This document shows, in pieces, positions 24,697-32,746 of a stretch of 64,000 nucleotides of DNA. The notes under the pieces are model-generated. The model searched no databases. It worked only from the letters and a program-made list of their open reading frames with translations, and was not told the origin of the DNA. The stretch comes from Streptomyces sp. RB17 (GTDB lineage: Bacteria > Actinomycetota > Actinomycetes > Streptomycetales > Streptomycetaceae): the NCBI RefSeq assembly GCF_009604455.1, contig NZ_WEGL01000008.1, forward strand, positions 372,001-436,000, read 5' to 3'. The first letter of the stretch is position 1; every line of letters begins with the position of its first letter. Made by a program: the position numbers and the translations under genes.

Positions 24697-24851
24697 TCAG
24701 CCTCCCTGCGAGACGACACGTCGGCCCGCCCGCTCCGGATGCACCAGGGATCTGAGCGCGCCGGCGAAACCGGGCGGCGCACGGTCGTGTGGAAGGTGCG
24801 GGACAGCTCGCGCACCTGGATGCCGGCGGGCACCCCGGCCGTTCGGGTCAC
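24697..24851 (-). pseudogene. Remnant of ABC-2 transporter ATP-binding protein
   Basis: A GTG start at 24851 with AGGAGG upstream opens MTRTAGVPAGIQVRELSRTF, the usual N-terminus of an exporter ATPase. After HTTVR the frame breaks: in the next frame PGFAGALRSLVHPER continues the family sequence. A single missing G in the run near 24775 would explain this. The frame then ends RRVVSQGG and stop. Walker A, signature and Walker B motifs (about 270 residues) are absent, so there is an internal deletion as well as the frameshift. The truncated permease follows directly. Confidence 0.68.
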
Positions 24852-24932
24852 AGGGCGTTCCTCCTGGTCGGCGCGACCGCGGCCGGCCGGATGGCGAACC
24901 GGCCGGCCGCGGTGGGTTTCGGGACGTGCCGG

Positions 24933-27815
24933 TCAGCCGGCCTCCGCGCCGGGGGCGGTGGAGAACACGAAGGAGAACTCCGCCGGTTCGGCCCGCAGGT
25001 GGTACGGGGGCAGCGGGCCCGGACCGCACGACTGGGAGCCGATGCCGTGCTGGCCGTGGTCCAGGTTGACCCACACGGTGTCGCCGGGTGTGAGGTCGCT
25101 GCGGTGCGCGGCGGCGTGCAGCTGCTCGGTGGTCCAGCGGCGGGCGGTGAGGAAGAACGCGGGGTCGCCCTCGATGCGCAGCCCGCCGAGCTCGGCCCAG
25201 CGGACGTCGATACGGGCGCCGTTCTCCTGGGGACGGACGTACGGCGTCTGCATATCGTCCACGGTCGACTGCCAACGGCCGACCGCGGACGCCGTCCTGG
25301 TGTCCGGATAGGCCTCGCCGGGGCCGCCGCCGTACCACCGCACACGGTCGGCCGTCGACAGTCCGAAGCGGATGCCGAGCCGGGGGAGGGGGACGGTCCA
25401 GTCGCCCTCGGGGGTGGTGCGTACGGTCAGCCGCAGCCGGTCCCCGTCCGACGTCCAGCGGTATACGGTCGACAGGCCCAGCTCCCGAGCGGCCGGCGCC
25501 ACCCGGGTGCGCACCGTCAGGGTGTGCTCGCCGGTCTCCACCGCGTCCAGCCGGTGCCGCATCCGGTGCAGGCCGAGCCCCCGCCACAGCAGCCCGTAGC
25601 GCAGGTCGGGCTGCCAGGGGGCGCCGTCGTCGTTGTCGGTGGTGGCCCGCCACACGTCCAGGCGCAGCCCGGAGACGGGCACGCCGCCGACGGCCGTCAG
25701 CGCTCCCGTGCGGGCGTCGAAGGTGCCGGGGCCGAGGGTGATCACCCCGTCGTCGGTCACCGGACGGGCGGTCGCCGCGACCGTGGGCACCCGGCGCTCC
25801 GACACCGTGACCTGGCCCCAGGCCACGACATGGCCCTCCGGCGCCCAGGCGCTGTCCGCCGCGAGTGCCGCCCGGACCGTCCACAGGGCCTCGCCGGCCG
25901 GCGCCCCGGCCGGCGGTGCGGGCAGCTTGACGTCGGCGGACTCACCGGGCGCCAGCGCCGGCACCGCCAGCGCGCCGGACTCCACCGTCTCCCCGTCGAC
26001 CTCGTACGACCACGAGAACGCCAGCGCCGACAGGCCGGCGAAGTCCTGCTTGTTGGTGATCCGGACCGTGCCGTCGCCGAAGTCGCCGGCGATGCCGACC
26101 GGTTCGATCACCTTCTTGAACTCGACCAGGCCGGGCGAGGGCTCCCGGTCCGGGAAGAGCAGGCCGTCGCAGACGAAGTTGCCGTCGTGCAACTCCTCGC
26201 CGAAGTCACCGCCGTAGGCGTAGCCCAGCTCCGGATGGGCGATGCCGTGGTCGATCCACTCCCACACGAAGGCGCCCTGCAGCCGGTCGTACGACTCGAA
26301 CAGCCGCTGGTAGTCGGCGAGTCCGCCAGGGCCGTTGCCCATGGCGTGCGCGTACTCGCACAGGACGAAGGGGAGCCCGCGTCGCTTGCGGCTGCCGCCG
26401 TCCAGGCCCTGGCCGATCCGCTCGACCTCGGCGTGGCCGGCGTACATCCGCGAGTACATGTCCGTGTCACGGCAGGTGAGGTCGCCCTCGTAGTGGATCA
26501 GGCGGGAGGAGTCCCGGCCGCGGATCCACTCGGCCATCGCGGTCAGGCCCCGGCCGGTGCCGGCCTCGTTGCCCAGCGACCAGACGACGACCGACGGGTG
26601 GTTCTTGTCCCGTTCGACCATGCGGGACGCCCGGTCCAGCAGGGCCGGGGTCCAGCGGTCGTCGTCGACGGGGTTGTCCCGCCAGCCCTGCTCGGTGAAG
26701 CCGTGCGTCTCCAGGTCGCACTCGTCGATCACCCACAGCCCGTACGTGTCGCACAGGTCGAGGAAGGCCGGGTGCGGCGGGTAGTGGGAGGTGCGGACGG
26801 CGTTGATGTTGTGCCGTTTCATCAGCAGTACGTCCTCGCGCATGGTGGCGAGGTCCAGGGCGCGGCCCCTTTCCGGATGCCACTCGTGCCGGTTGACGCC
26901 CTTGAACAGCACCGGCCTGCCGTTGACCTTGATCAGGCCGTCCGCCAGTTCCACGGTACGGAAACCGATGCGCAGCGGCACCCGCTCGCCCTCGGTGGCG
27001 AGCGTGCCCTCGTACAGCCTGGGTGTTTCCGCCGACCACGGCTCGACCGGCACGGTCACGCTCTCGCCGGTCGCGACGTCGACACCGAGCTCGGAAACGG
27101 TTACTCGGCCGTCCACGTCGGAATCGACGCGCAGGGTGCCGGTGCCGGCGCGGTGGTCGTAGGAGGCGTGCACGAAGAAGTCGAGGGCGGCGCCCGCCGG
27201 GCGGTGCAGCAGGGTGACGTCCCGGAAGATGCCCGGCAGCCACCACTGGTCCTGGTCCTCCAGATAGGAGCCCGCCGACCACTGGTGGACCCGGACCGCC
27301 AGCACATTGCCCTCGGGCCTCAGCAGACGGCCGACGGCGAACTCGTGCGGCAGCCGGGAGCCCTTGAACTCGCCGAGGTCCGTGCCGTTCAGCCACACCC
27401 GGGCGCAGGACTCCACCCCGTCGAAGCGCAGTACGGCACCCCCGTCCGTGTGATCCGGCCAGTCCTGCGGCAGGTCGAAGACCCGCAGATGGTCGCCGGT
27501 CGGGTTCTCCGTCGGCACGCGGGGCGGGTCGACCGGGAACGGGTAGAGGTGGTTGGTGTAGATCGGGGAGCCGTGCCCCTGGAGGACCCAGTGGCCGGGT
27601 ACCTGGATCTCCGCCCAGTCACCGGCGTCGTACCCCTCCTCGGCGAAGGAGTCGTCCTCGGCGTCGGCCGTCGGGGACAGCCGGAAGCGCCAACTGCCGT
27701 TCAGCGAGAGGGAGGTGGCGTCCGAGGACCCGTACCAGGCGCGGGGTGGCAGCGCCCCCGTGCCCGGCGAGACGTCCTCGACGTAATCGGTGACGGTGCG
27801 GTTGCGGAAGGACAT
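24933..27815 (-). CDS. lacZ: Beta-galactosidase, GH2 family (LacZ type)
   Basis: A 960-residue cytosolic GH2 enzyme with the full five-domain LacZ layout. The sugar-binding domain (about 40-210) contains LNGSWRFRL and QWSAGSYLEDQDQWWLPGIF. The immunoglobulin-like domain is followed by a TIM barrel with KGVNRHEWHPERG, INAVRTSHYPPHP and ECDLETHGF. The acid/base Glu is in SLGNEAG near residue 416 and the nucleophile Glu in VLCEYAHAMGNG near 484. The C-terminal beta-sandwich ends RWYGGGPGEAYPDTRTASAV and WVNLDHGQHGIGSQSCGPG. No signal peptide. The ATG is 12 bases after the permease stop with AGGAG between, so it is the last gene of the binding protein-permease-permease-lacZ operon. It hydrolyses beta-galactosides brought in by that importer. 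Confidence 0.96.
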   Translation of the reverse strand: MSFRNRTVTDYVEDVSPGTGALPPRAWYGSSDATSLSLNGSWRFRLSPTADAEDDSFAEEGYDAGDWAEIQVPGHWVLQGHGSPIYTNHLYPFPVDPPRVPTENPTGDHLRVFDLPQDWPDHTDGGAVLRFDGVESCARVWLNGTDLGEFKGSRLPHEFAVGRLLRPEGNVLAVRVHQWSAGSYLEDQDQWWLPGIFRDVTLLHRPAGAALDFFVHASYDHRAGTGTLRVDSDVDGRVTVSELGVDVATGESVTVPVEPWSAETPRLYEGTLATEGERVPLRIGFRTVELADGLIKVNGRPVLFKGVNRHEWHPERGRALDLATMREDVLLMKRHNINAVRTSHYPPHPAFLDLCDTYGLWVIDECDLETHGFTEQGWRDNPVDDDRWTPALLDRASRMVERDKNHPSVVVWSLGNEAGTGRGLTAMAEWIRGRDSSRLIHYEGDLTCRDTDMYSRMYAGHAEVERIGQGLDGGSRKRRGLPFVLCEYAHAMGNGPGGLADYQRLFESYDRLQGAFVWEWIDHGIAHPELGYAYGGDFGEELHDGNFVCDGLLFPDREPSPGLVEFKKVIEPVGIAGDFGDGTVRITNKQDFAGLSALAFSWSYEVDGETVESGALAVPALAPGESADVKLPAPPAGAPAGEALWTVRAALAADSAWAPEGHVVAWGQVTVSERRVPTVAATARPVTDDGVITLGPGTFDARTGALTAVGGVPVSGLRLDVWRATTDNDDGAPWQPDLRYGLLWRGLGLHRMRHRLDAVETGEHTLTVRTRVAPAARELGLSTVYRWTSDGDRLRLTVRTTPEGDWTVPLPRLGIRFGLSTADRVRWYGGGPGEAYPDTRTASAVGRWQSTVDDMQTPYVRPQENGARIDVRWAELGGLRIEGDPAFFLTARRWTTEQLHAAAHRSDLTPGDTVWVNLDHGQHGIGSQSCGPGPLPPYHLRAEPAEFSFVFSTAPGAEAG

Positions 27816-27827
27816 CGGTCTCCTAGC

Positions 27828-28670
27828 TCAGCCCTTGATACCGGTCTGTGCGATCCCCTGCACCAGCCAGCGCTGGAGGAAGAGGAACACGAACAGCAGC
27901 GGGAGGATGGAAATCGCGGTCGCCATGAAGATCTGGTGGAAGATGACGGTCTGGTTGGTCATGTACGACGAGAGCGCCACCTGTACGGTCCACGAGTTCG
28001 GGTCCTGTCCGACGACCAGCGGCCACAGGAAGGCGTTCCAGCCGTTGATGAACGTGATGGTCGCGATCGCCGCGAAGAAGTTCAGCGAGTTGGGGACGAC
28101 GACTCGCCAGTACGCGCCCCAGTAGCCGAGCCCGTCCACCCGCGCCGCCTCCTCCAGCTCCTTGGGGAACCCCAGGAAGTACTGCCGGAACAGGAAGCAG
28201 GTGAAACCACTGAACAGCCCCGGAACGATCAGGCCCCGGTAGCTGTCCACCCAGCCGAGCGACGACACCAGCACGAAGCTGGGCACGAAGGTCACCGAGG
28301 TCGGCACCATCAGGGTGCCCAGGACGACGTAGAAGATCTTGTTGGCGTGCCGGTACGGGATGCGGGCCAGGGCGTAGCCGGCGAGCGAGCACACCAGCAG
28401 GATGCCGGCGGTCATGGAGACGGCGACGACGGTGGAGTTCAGCAGCGACCGGGCGAACGGCACCGACTGGTCGTCGAACAGCTCGCCGATGTTGCCCCAC
28501 TGCAGGTGCGTGGGGAAGAACTCCCAGTGTTCCCCAGTGATCTGGGCGTCGGTGGAGAAGGAGTTGCGCAGCAGCACGTAGAACGGGATCAGGAAGAGGA
28601 AGGCGGCGACACCGGTGGCGATGTAGAGGCCGGTGTTGCCCATCACCCCGGCCCTGCGTTTGGCGGTCAC
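27828..28670 (-). CDS. Carbohydrate ABC transporter permease (MalG type)
   Basis: A 280-residue inner-membrane permease with about six helices and the EAA loop near residues 175-195 (LEEAARVDGLGYWGAYWRVV) that docks the ATPase. It begins MTAKRRAGVMGNTGLYIA and ends LQRWLVQGIAQTGIKG, the usual MalG-type tail. Its GTG overlaps the stop of the previous permease (GTGA), which signals translational coupling. It works with the gene at 28667-29632 to import a beta-galactoside or similar oligosaccharide, later cut by LacZ. No ATPase gene is present; a shared MsiK-type ATPase elsewhere is likely. Confidence 0.94.
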   Translation of the reverse strand: MTAKRRAGVMGNTGLYIATGVAAFLFLIPFYVLLRNSFSTDAQITGEHWEFFPTHLQWGNIGELFDDQSVPFARSLLNSTVVAVSMTAGILLVCSLAGYALARIPYRHANKIFYVVLGTLMVPTSVTFVPSFVLVSSLGWVDSYRGLIVPGLFSGFTCFLFRQYFLGFPKELEEAARVDGLGYWGAYWRVVVPNSLNFFAAIATITFINGWNAFLWPLVVGQDPNSWTVQVALSSYMTNQTVIFHQIFMATAISILPLLFVFLFLQRWLVQGIAQTGIKG

Positions 28671-29632
28671 TTGGACTCGTCACCCCTTCCGAAGCCCATG
28701 AGCCTGCCCTGGAACAGGGTCACGACGACGATCAGCGCGGTCAGGATGACGGCGCCCGCGCTGCCGGCGCCGTAGTCCTGTTCCTGGCCCAGGGCGGTGT
28801 AGTACAGCTCGACCAGCGGGGGCCGGCCCCAGGTCGTCTTGTCGAGCAGGTTGTAGAACTCGTCGAAGGCCTGGTACGCCGCGATGAGCAGCAGCAGGAT
28901 CACCGCGGTCGAGGTGGCGCGCAGCTGGGGCAGCGTGATGTGGCGGAAGGTCTGCCAGCCCGGCCTGGCGCCGTCGATGGCGGCGGCCTCGTACAGCTCG
29001 GCCGGGATGTTCTGGAGCGCGGCCAGGAAGAGAATCATGTAGAAACCGGACTGCAGCCACAGCCGTGCCGAGACGATGACCAGCCAGTACCAGGGCGGGT
29101 TCGGGCTGGCCAGCCAGGCGATGTTGTCGATCCCGAACCAGCCGAGGACCGTGTTCATCAGGCCGAAGCGCACGCCGCTGAACAGCGACATCTTCCAGAT
29201 CAGCGACGCGGCGACATAACTGCACGCGGTCGGCAGGAAGAACACCGACCGGAAGAACGCCCGCATGAACCGTATCCGGTTCACCAGCAGGGCCAGGCCC
29301 AGTGACACCGCCCAGGTGATCGGCACGATGAACGCGGCGAACACGGTGAAGGTGCCGAGCGAGTTCACGAACTTGGGGTCCGTCAGCATGTACGTGTAGT
29401 TGTCGAAACCGATGAACTTCGACGGCGTGACCGTGAAGCGGGCGTCGAAGAAGCTGAGGTAGACGCTCCAGACGATCGGCACGTAGATGAAGACGATCAG
29501 CCCGATGAGGAAGGGGCTGAGGAAGAGCCAGAAGTTGAAGGTGCGGCTGCCCCGCAGATCCCGCCAGGTCCGGGCCGGCCGGGCTTTCGCCGGGGCGGGG
29601 CCCGCGAGGGTGGGCTTGATGGTCGTCGACAT
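28667..29632 (-). CDS. Sugar ABC transporter permease (MalF type)
   Basis: A 321-residue inner-membrane permease. After a Pro/Ala-rich cytosolic tail it shows helices starting at FNFWLFLSPFLIGLIVFIYV (about 33-52), the family stretch FIGFDNYTYML, and the EAA loop ELYEAAAIDGARPGWQTF near residue 223. The ATG at 29632 follows the binding-protein gene by 20 bases. The stop overlaps the GTG of the second permease. It forms a heterodimeric channel with that protein. Confidence 0.94.
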   Translation of the reverse strand: MSTTIKPTLAGPAPAKARPARTWRDLRGSRTFNFWLFLSPFLIGLIVFIYVPIVWSVYLSFFDARFTVTPSKFIGFDNYTYMLTDPKFVNSLGTFTVFAAFIVPITWAVSLGLALLVNRIRFMRAFFRSVFFLPTACSYVAASLIWKMSLFSGVRFGLMNTVLGWFGIDNIAWLASPNPPWYWLVIVSARLWLQSGFYMILFLAALQNIPAELYEAAAIDGARPGWQTFRHITLPQLRATSTAVILLLLIAAYQAFDEFYNLLDKTTWGRPPLVELYYTALGQEQDYGAGSAGAVILTALIVVVTLFQGRLMGFGRGDESK

Positions 29633-29652
29633 GTCGTGGTCCGTCCGCCGGC

Positions 29653-30918
29653 CTATCCGAAGAGCTTCTTCAGCTCGCGGTTCACGGCCTTGTCGCACTT
29701 GTCGAGCGCGGCCTCCGGGTCGCCGTCCTTGCGGACGCAGTCGGCCATGACGTCCCACGATGCGCTGATCATGGCCTGGGTCCAGGCGATGTTGTCGAAG
29801 TGCCCGTACTGGTTGAAGAGCTGCACACCCTGCGCCGGCAGGCCGGACTTGAGCTTGGTGGCCGACGCGGCGATCGAGCTGCGCGGCGGGATGTGGAAGC
29901 CGTACGACGTCGCCCAGTCCTCCTGGTACTTCTTCTGGTCGATCCACAGCCACTTCACGTACTCCTTGGCCGCGTCGACGTTGCCGCCCTTGGCGTTGAC
30001 GAACATCGACCAGCCGCCGTTGTAGACCGAGGGCTTGCCCGAGTCGACGGTCTTCGGGAACGGGAAGACGCCGAGGTCGTCGCCGAGCGCCTTCTGGAAC
30101 TGCGGCATGGCCCACATGCCGCAGAACTGGATGGCACACAGGCCCTGGCTGAGCGAGGAGGGGTCCCAGTAGTCGGTGGGGGCGCCGAGGAGCAGATGGC
30201 CGCTGGTGAACAGCTTGCGCATCTTCGTCAGGCCCTCGATGACGGCGGGCGTGTGGTAGGCGATCCGGTTCTTGTCGTCGAGGGTGTCGGCGCCCGCGGA
30301 CCAGATCAGCGGGTTGACGATCGCGTGCAGGTCGTTGCCGACGTAGAGGCCCTTGACCTTGCCGGTGGTGAGCTTGGCGGCGGCCTCGATCAGCTCGTCC
30401 AGGGTCTCCGGGACCTTGACGCCGGCCTTCGCGAAGAGCGATGGCCGGTAGAAGAAGAACTGCGGGTCGTCGATCATCCGGACGCCGTAGACCTTGCCGT
30501 CCACGGTGTGCGACGTGATGTCGGCCGGGTTGAAGTCGCTCTTGACCGGATCGATGAGATCGGTGAGGTCCGCCACCTGACCGCTCTTGACCATCTGGAT
30601 CTGCGGGTGGAACTCGAAGACATCGGGCGCGTTGTCGGTGAGCAGGGTGGCGAAGAGCTTGCTCTCGTAGTCGGCGCTGGTGATCCACTGGGTGTTCACG
30701 CGGGCGTTCTTGTAGGCGGCGGCGTACCGCTTGATCGCCTGCTCCGTCCCCGCCTCGCCGTAGGCGTGGAACATCTGGTTGAGCTGCTTGCCCGAACCGG
30801 AGCCTCCGCCACGGCCGTTGTTGCTTCCGCACGCCGCGAGCGGGGCGGCGACGGCCAGTCCGGCGGCGGCCCGGAGTATCGAGCGGCGGTCCCAGGTGCT
30901 GTTGCTCTGTGCCGACAT
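29653..30918 (-). CDS. Tat-type lipoprotein solute-binding protein of the galactoside importer
   Basis: A 421-residue family-1 sugar-binding lipoprotein. It has both a twin-arginine motif (TWDRRSILRAAAG) and a lipobox (APLAAC, Cys30), so it is probably exported folded by Tat and lipidated. The mature part starts with a Gly/Ser linker and contains NAPDVFEFHPQIQMVKSG, VYGVRMIDDPQFFFYRPSLF and KEYVKWLWIDQKKYQEDW, typical of this family. Length is normal. The ATG at 30918 has AAGGACG upstream. It is the first gene of the operon with two permeases and lacZ, and sits downstream of a ROK regulator. Confidence 0.94.
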   Translation of the reverse strand: MSAQSNSTWDRRSILRAAAGLAVAAPLAACGSNNGRGGGSGSGKQLNQMFHAYGEAGTEQAIKRYAAAYKNARVNTQWITSADYESKLFATLLTDNAPDVFEFHPQIQMVKSGQVADLTDLIDPVKSDFNPADITSHTVDGKVYGVRMIDDPQFFFYRPSLFAKAGVKVPETLDELIEAAAKLTTGKVKGLYVGNDLHAIVNPLIWSAGADTLDDKNRIAYHTPAVIEGLTKMRKLFTSGHLLLGAPTDYWDPSSLSQGLCAIQFCGMWAMPQFQKALGDDLGVFPFPKTVDSGKPSVYNGGWSMFVNAKGGNVDAAKEYVKWLWIDQKKYQEDWATSYGFHIPPRSSIAASATKLKSGLPAQGVQLFNQYGHFDNIAWTQAMISASWDVMADCVRKDGDPEAALDKCDKAVNRELKKLFG

Positions 30919-30940
30919 GCTGACGTCCTTGTCTGTCGAG

Positions 30941-30970
30941 GTGCGGGTGCGGGTGCGAGTGCGAGTGCGG
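30941..30970. repeat. GTGCGRG tandem repeat in the leader of the importer operon
   Basis: About five near-identical 6-bp units (GTGCGG, GTGCGG, GTGCGA, GTGCGA, GTGCGG) run without a gap 20-50 bases upstream of the binding-protein start, presumably within the untranslated leader. A slippage-prone tract with no known function. Confidence 0.55.
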
Positions 30971-31051
30971 CTAAGGCTGGTGCGGGACGTTAACCTTCGG
31001 CTAATGCTTCGGCAAGGGGTTGGACGAAGTCTGTTCGAAGCGTTGTGCCTT

Positions 31052-31067
31052 GTTCGGCATACCGAAC
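31052..31067. promoter_or_regulatory. Candidate ROK operator palindrome
   Basis: GTTCGG and CCGAAC flank CATA, giving a 6-bp perfect inverted repeat 134 bases upstream of the binding-protein gene. Nearby are further TTCG words (GAAGTCTGTTCGAAG at 31026-31040, CTTCGG at 30995 and 31008). The location between the importer genes and the ROK gene makes it a plausible operator. Confidence 0.42.
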
Positions 31068-31143
31068 GGATCGGTGGGGAACGGGAGTTGAAGGCCGCCG
31101 GGTCAGGGGTGACCGGCGGCCCTCGGTACAGGGGAAGAGGGGA

Positions 31144-31341
31144 TTACCGCCTGGTCCAGGCCTCGCTGGTGCCGCCGTTGCAGCTGTAGAGGATCACCTT
31201 GCTGCCGTCGGCGGTCGCCTCGGCGGCGGCCGGGGCGGCGTCGGCACTCGCGGCCGGGGAGGTGAGCAGGCCTCCGGTGACGGACAGCGCGGCGGAGGCT
31301 GTCCGCAGCAGTGTCCTGAAGCGGGGGTGAGACACGTGCAT
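31144..31341 (-). CDS. Small exported protein ending in a truncated ricin-lectin motif
   Basis: A 65-residue frame: a convincing signal peptide (HPRFRTLLRTASAALSVTGG, with a cleavage-like ASADA) leads into about 25 residues ending KVILYSCNGGTSEAWTRR. YSCNGGT..AW is the first strand-loop of a ricin-type beta-trefoil. The domain (normally about 120 residues) stops after one partial repeat. GGAGGG precedes an in-frame GTG at 31335, a likelier start than the ATG at 31341. It lies 11 bases after the ROK gene on the same strand. It is either a decayed lectin or enzyme gene that kept its signal peptide, or a genuine small secreted peptide. Compare the fragment at 15330-15398. Confidence 0.45.
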   Translation of the reverse strand: MHVSHPRFRTLLRTASAALSVTGGLLTSPAASADAAPAAAEATADGSKVILYSCNGGTSEAWTRR

Positions 31342-31351
31342 CCCTCCGTCG

Positions 31352-32611
31352 TCACGAAGGCGGTGCGGTACGGCTCCTTGCGTTGCTGCGTTGTGCCGAC
31401 CTCTGCCCGACGGACTGCAGCGCCCCCTCCAGCGCGAACGTGGCCGCGCCCAGGGACACCGGGTCGGTGGGGATCGGGGAGAGGACGATCTCGGTGGCGG
31501 CCAGCGGGCGGCGCAGCGCGTGCCGGGCGACGGCCTGGCGGACCTCGCCGAGCAGCGGCTCGCCCAGCCGGGCGGCGACCCAGCTGCTGAGCACGACCAC
31601 CTCGGGATTGAGGAGATTGATCAGGTCGGAGATGCCGGCGCCCAGGTAACGGGCGGTGTCCCGGACCACCTTGAGTGCGACCGGGTCCTCGGCGGCGACC
31701 GCGCGGGCCAGCGCGTCGATGGTGGCCGTCTGGTCCTCGGGGTGCAACAGGGGGGACTGCGGGCTGAGTTCGCGCAGGTTCTGCATGATGCCGGGCGCGC
31801 CGACGTACGTCTCGACACAGCCGTGGTTGCCGCAGTGGCACAGCCGCCCGTCCAGCACGAGCGTGGTGTGACCCCACTCGCCGGCGCTGTTGCTCACACC
31901 CCGGTGCAGACCGCCGCCGAGGGCCAGACCGGCGCCGACCCCCGTACCCAGATTGACCACGACCGCGTCCCCGCGGCCCCGCGCGGCCCCGAACCACAGC
32001 TCGGCCACCGCACAGGCGCGCAGCGGATTGTCCAAGTACAGGGGATAGGCGATGTGTTCGGCGAGCAGGTCGTGCAACGGCACGTCGTGCCAGTCCCAGT
32101 TGGGCGCGTACTCGGCGAGGCCGGTGTCCCGGTCCACCTGGCCCGGCACGCTCACCCCGACGCCGAGCACCCGGGCCGCCTCGACCCCGGCCTGCGCCAC
32201 CACCGAGCCGACGGCCGCGGCCACATGGCCGACCACCTGCTCCGGGCGGCTCTCGCCGGGCCGCATGTCCTCGTCGGCGCGGGCCAGCACGTTCAGCGCC
32301 AGGTCGAACAGCTCGACATGGACGTACGTCTCCGCGATGTCCACGCCGATCAACGCGCCCCCCGACGCGTTGACGGCCACCAGGCCCCGGGGCCGGCCGC
32401 CGGCCGAGTCCTCGAACCCCACTTCGGTGATCATGCGGAGGTCGAGCAGTTCACCGACCAGCGTGGCGACCGTGGCCAGGCTCAGTCCGGTGGCGGCGGC
32501 CAGCTCCTGCCGGGAGGTGGGAGACGCGGCGATGATCTGGCGCAACACCTCGTAGCGGTTCGCGGTGCGGATGTCACGTGATGTGCGCTTCAACGCGGCT
32601 GCCCCTCCCAT
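31352..32611 (-). CDS. ROK-family transcriptional regulator
   Basis: A 419-residue ROK repressor. It has an N-terminal winged helix-turn-helix (RYEVLRQIIAASPTSRQELA, then GLSLATVATLVGELLD) and a sugar-kinase-like domain with VVNLGTGVGAGLALGG. The ROK zinc site is GHTTLVLDGRLCHCGNHGCVE (CxCGxxGCxE). It precedes the galactoside importer and lacZ on the same strand and most likely controls them in response to a sugar ligand. Start uncertain: the ATG at 32611 lacks a ribosome binding site, whereas TTG at 32593 has GGGAGGGG eight bases ahead. The short spacer 32612-32746 contains no gene. Confidence 0.93.
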   Translation of the reverse strand: MGGAAALKRTSRDIRTANRYEVLRQIIAASPTSRQELAAATGLSLATVATLVGELLDLRMITEVGFEDSAGGRPRGLVAVNASGGALIGVDIAETYVHVELFDLALNVLARADEDMRPGESRPEQVVGHVAAAVGSVVAQAGVEAARVLGVGVSVPGQVDRDTGLAEYAPNWDWHDVPLHDLLAEHIAYPLYLDNPLRACAVAELWFGAARGRGDAVVVNLGTGVGAGLALGGGLHRGVSNSAGEWGHTTLVLDGRLCHCGNHGCVETYVGAPGIMQNLRELSPQSPLLHPEDQTATIDALARAVAAEDPVALKVVRDTARYLGAGISDLINLLNPEVVVLSSWVAARLGEPLLGEVRQAVARHALRRPLAATEIVLSPIPTDPVSLGAATFALEGALQSVGQRSAQRSNARSRTAPPS

Positions 32612-32746
32612 CCCGTCCGGCCGGACCAGGCCGGGGCGACATCGGCACCGGCGCGGGCGTCAGGCTATGGGGCTGGGGAAGGTTTCGACAAGGGATTAGG
32701 AAAGGGGCTGGAGAAAGTCCGGCGGCCGTGTGGGCGCCAGAGGGCC

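Noticed and set aside
24789..28775. 1328-residue open frame on the plus strand opposite lacZ and the permease
   Set aside because: It is the mirror of the intact lacZ and permease genes. Its protein is Gly/Val/Arg/Gln-rich low complexity without domains, as expected for antisense frames in high-G+C DNA.
31661..31676. Possible CRISPR or long repeat array anywhere in the window
   Set aside because: Only short tandem repeats (9, 10, 21 and 126 bp without spacers) were found; there is no repeat-spacer pattern and no cas gene.
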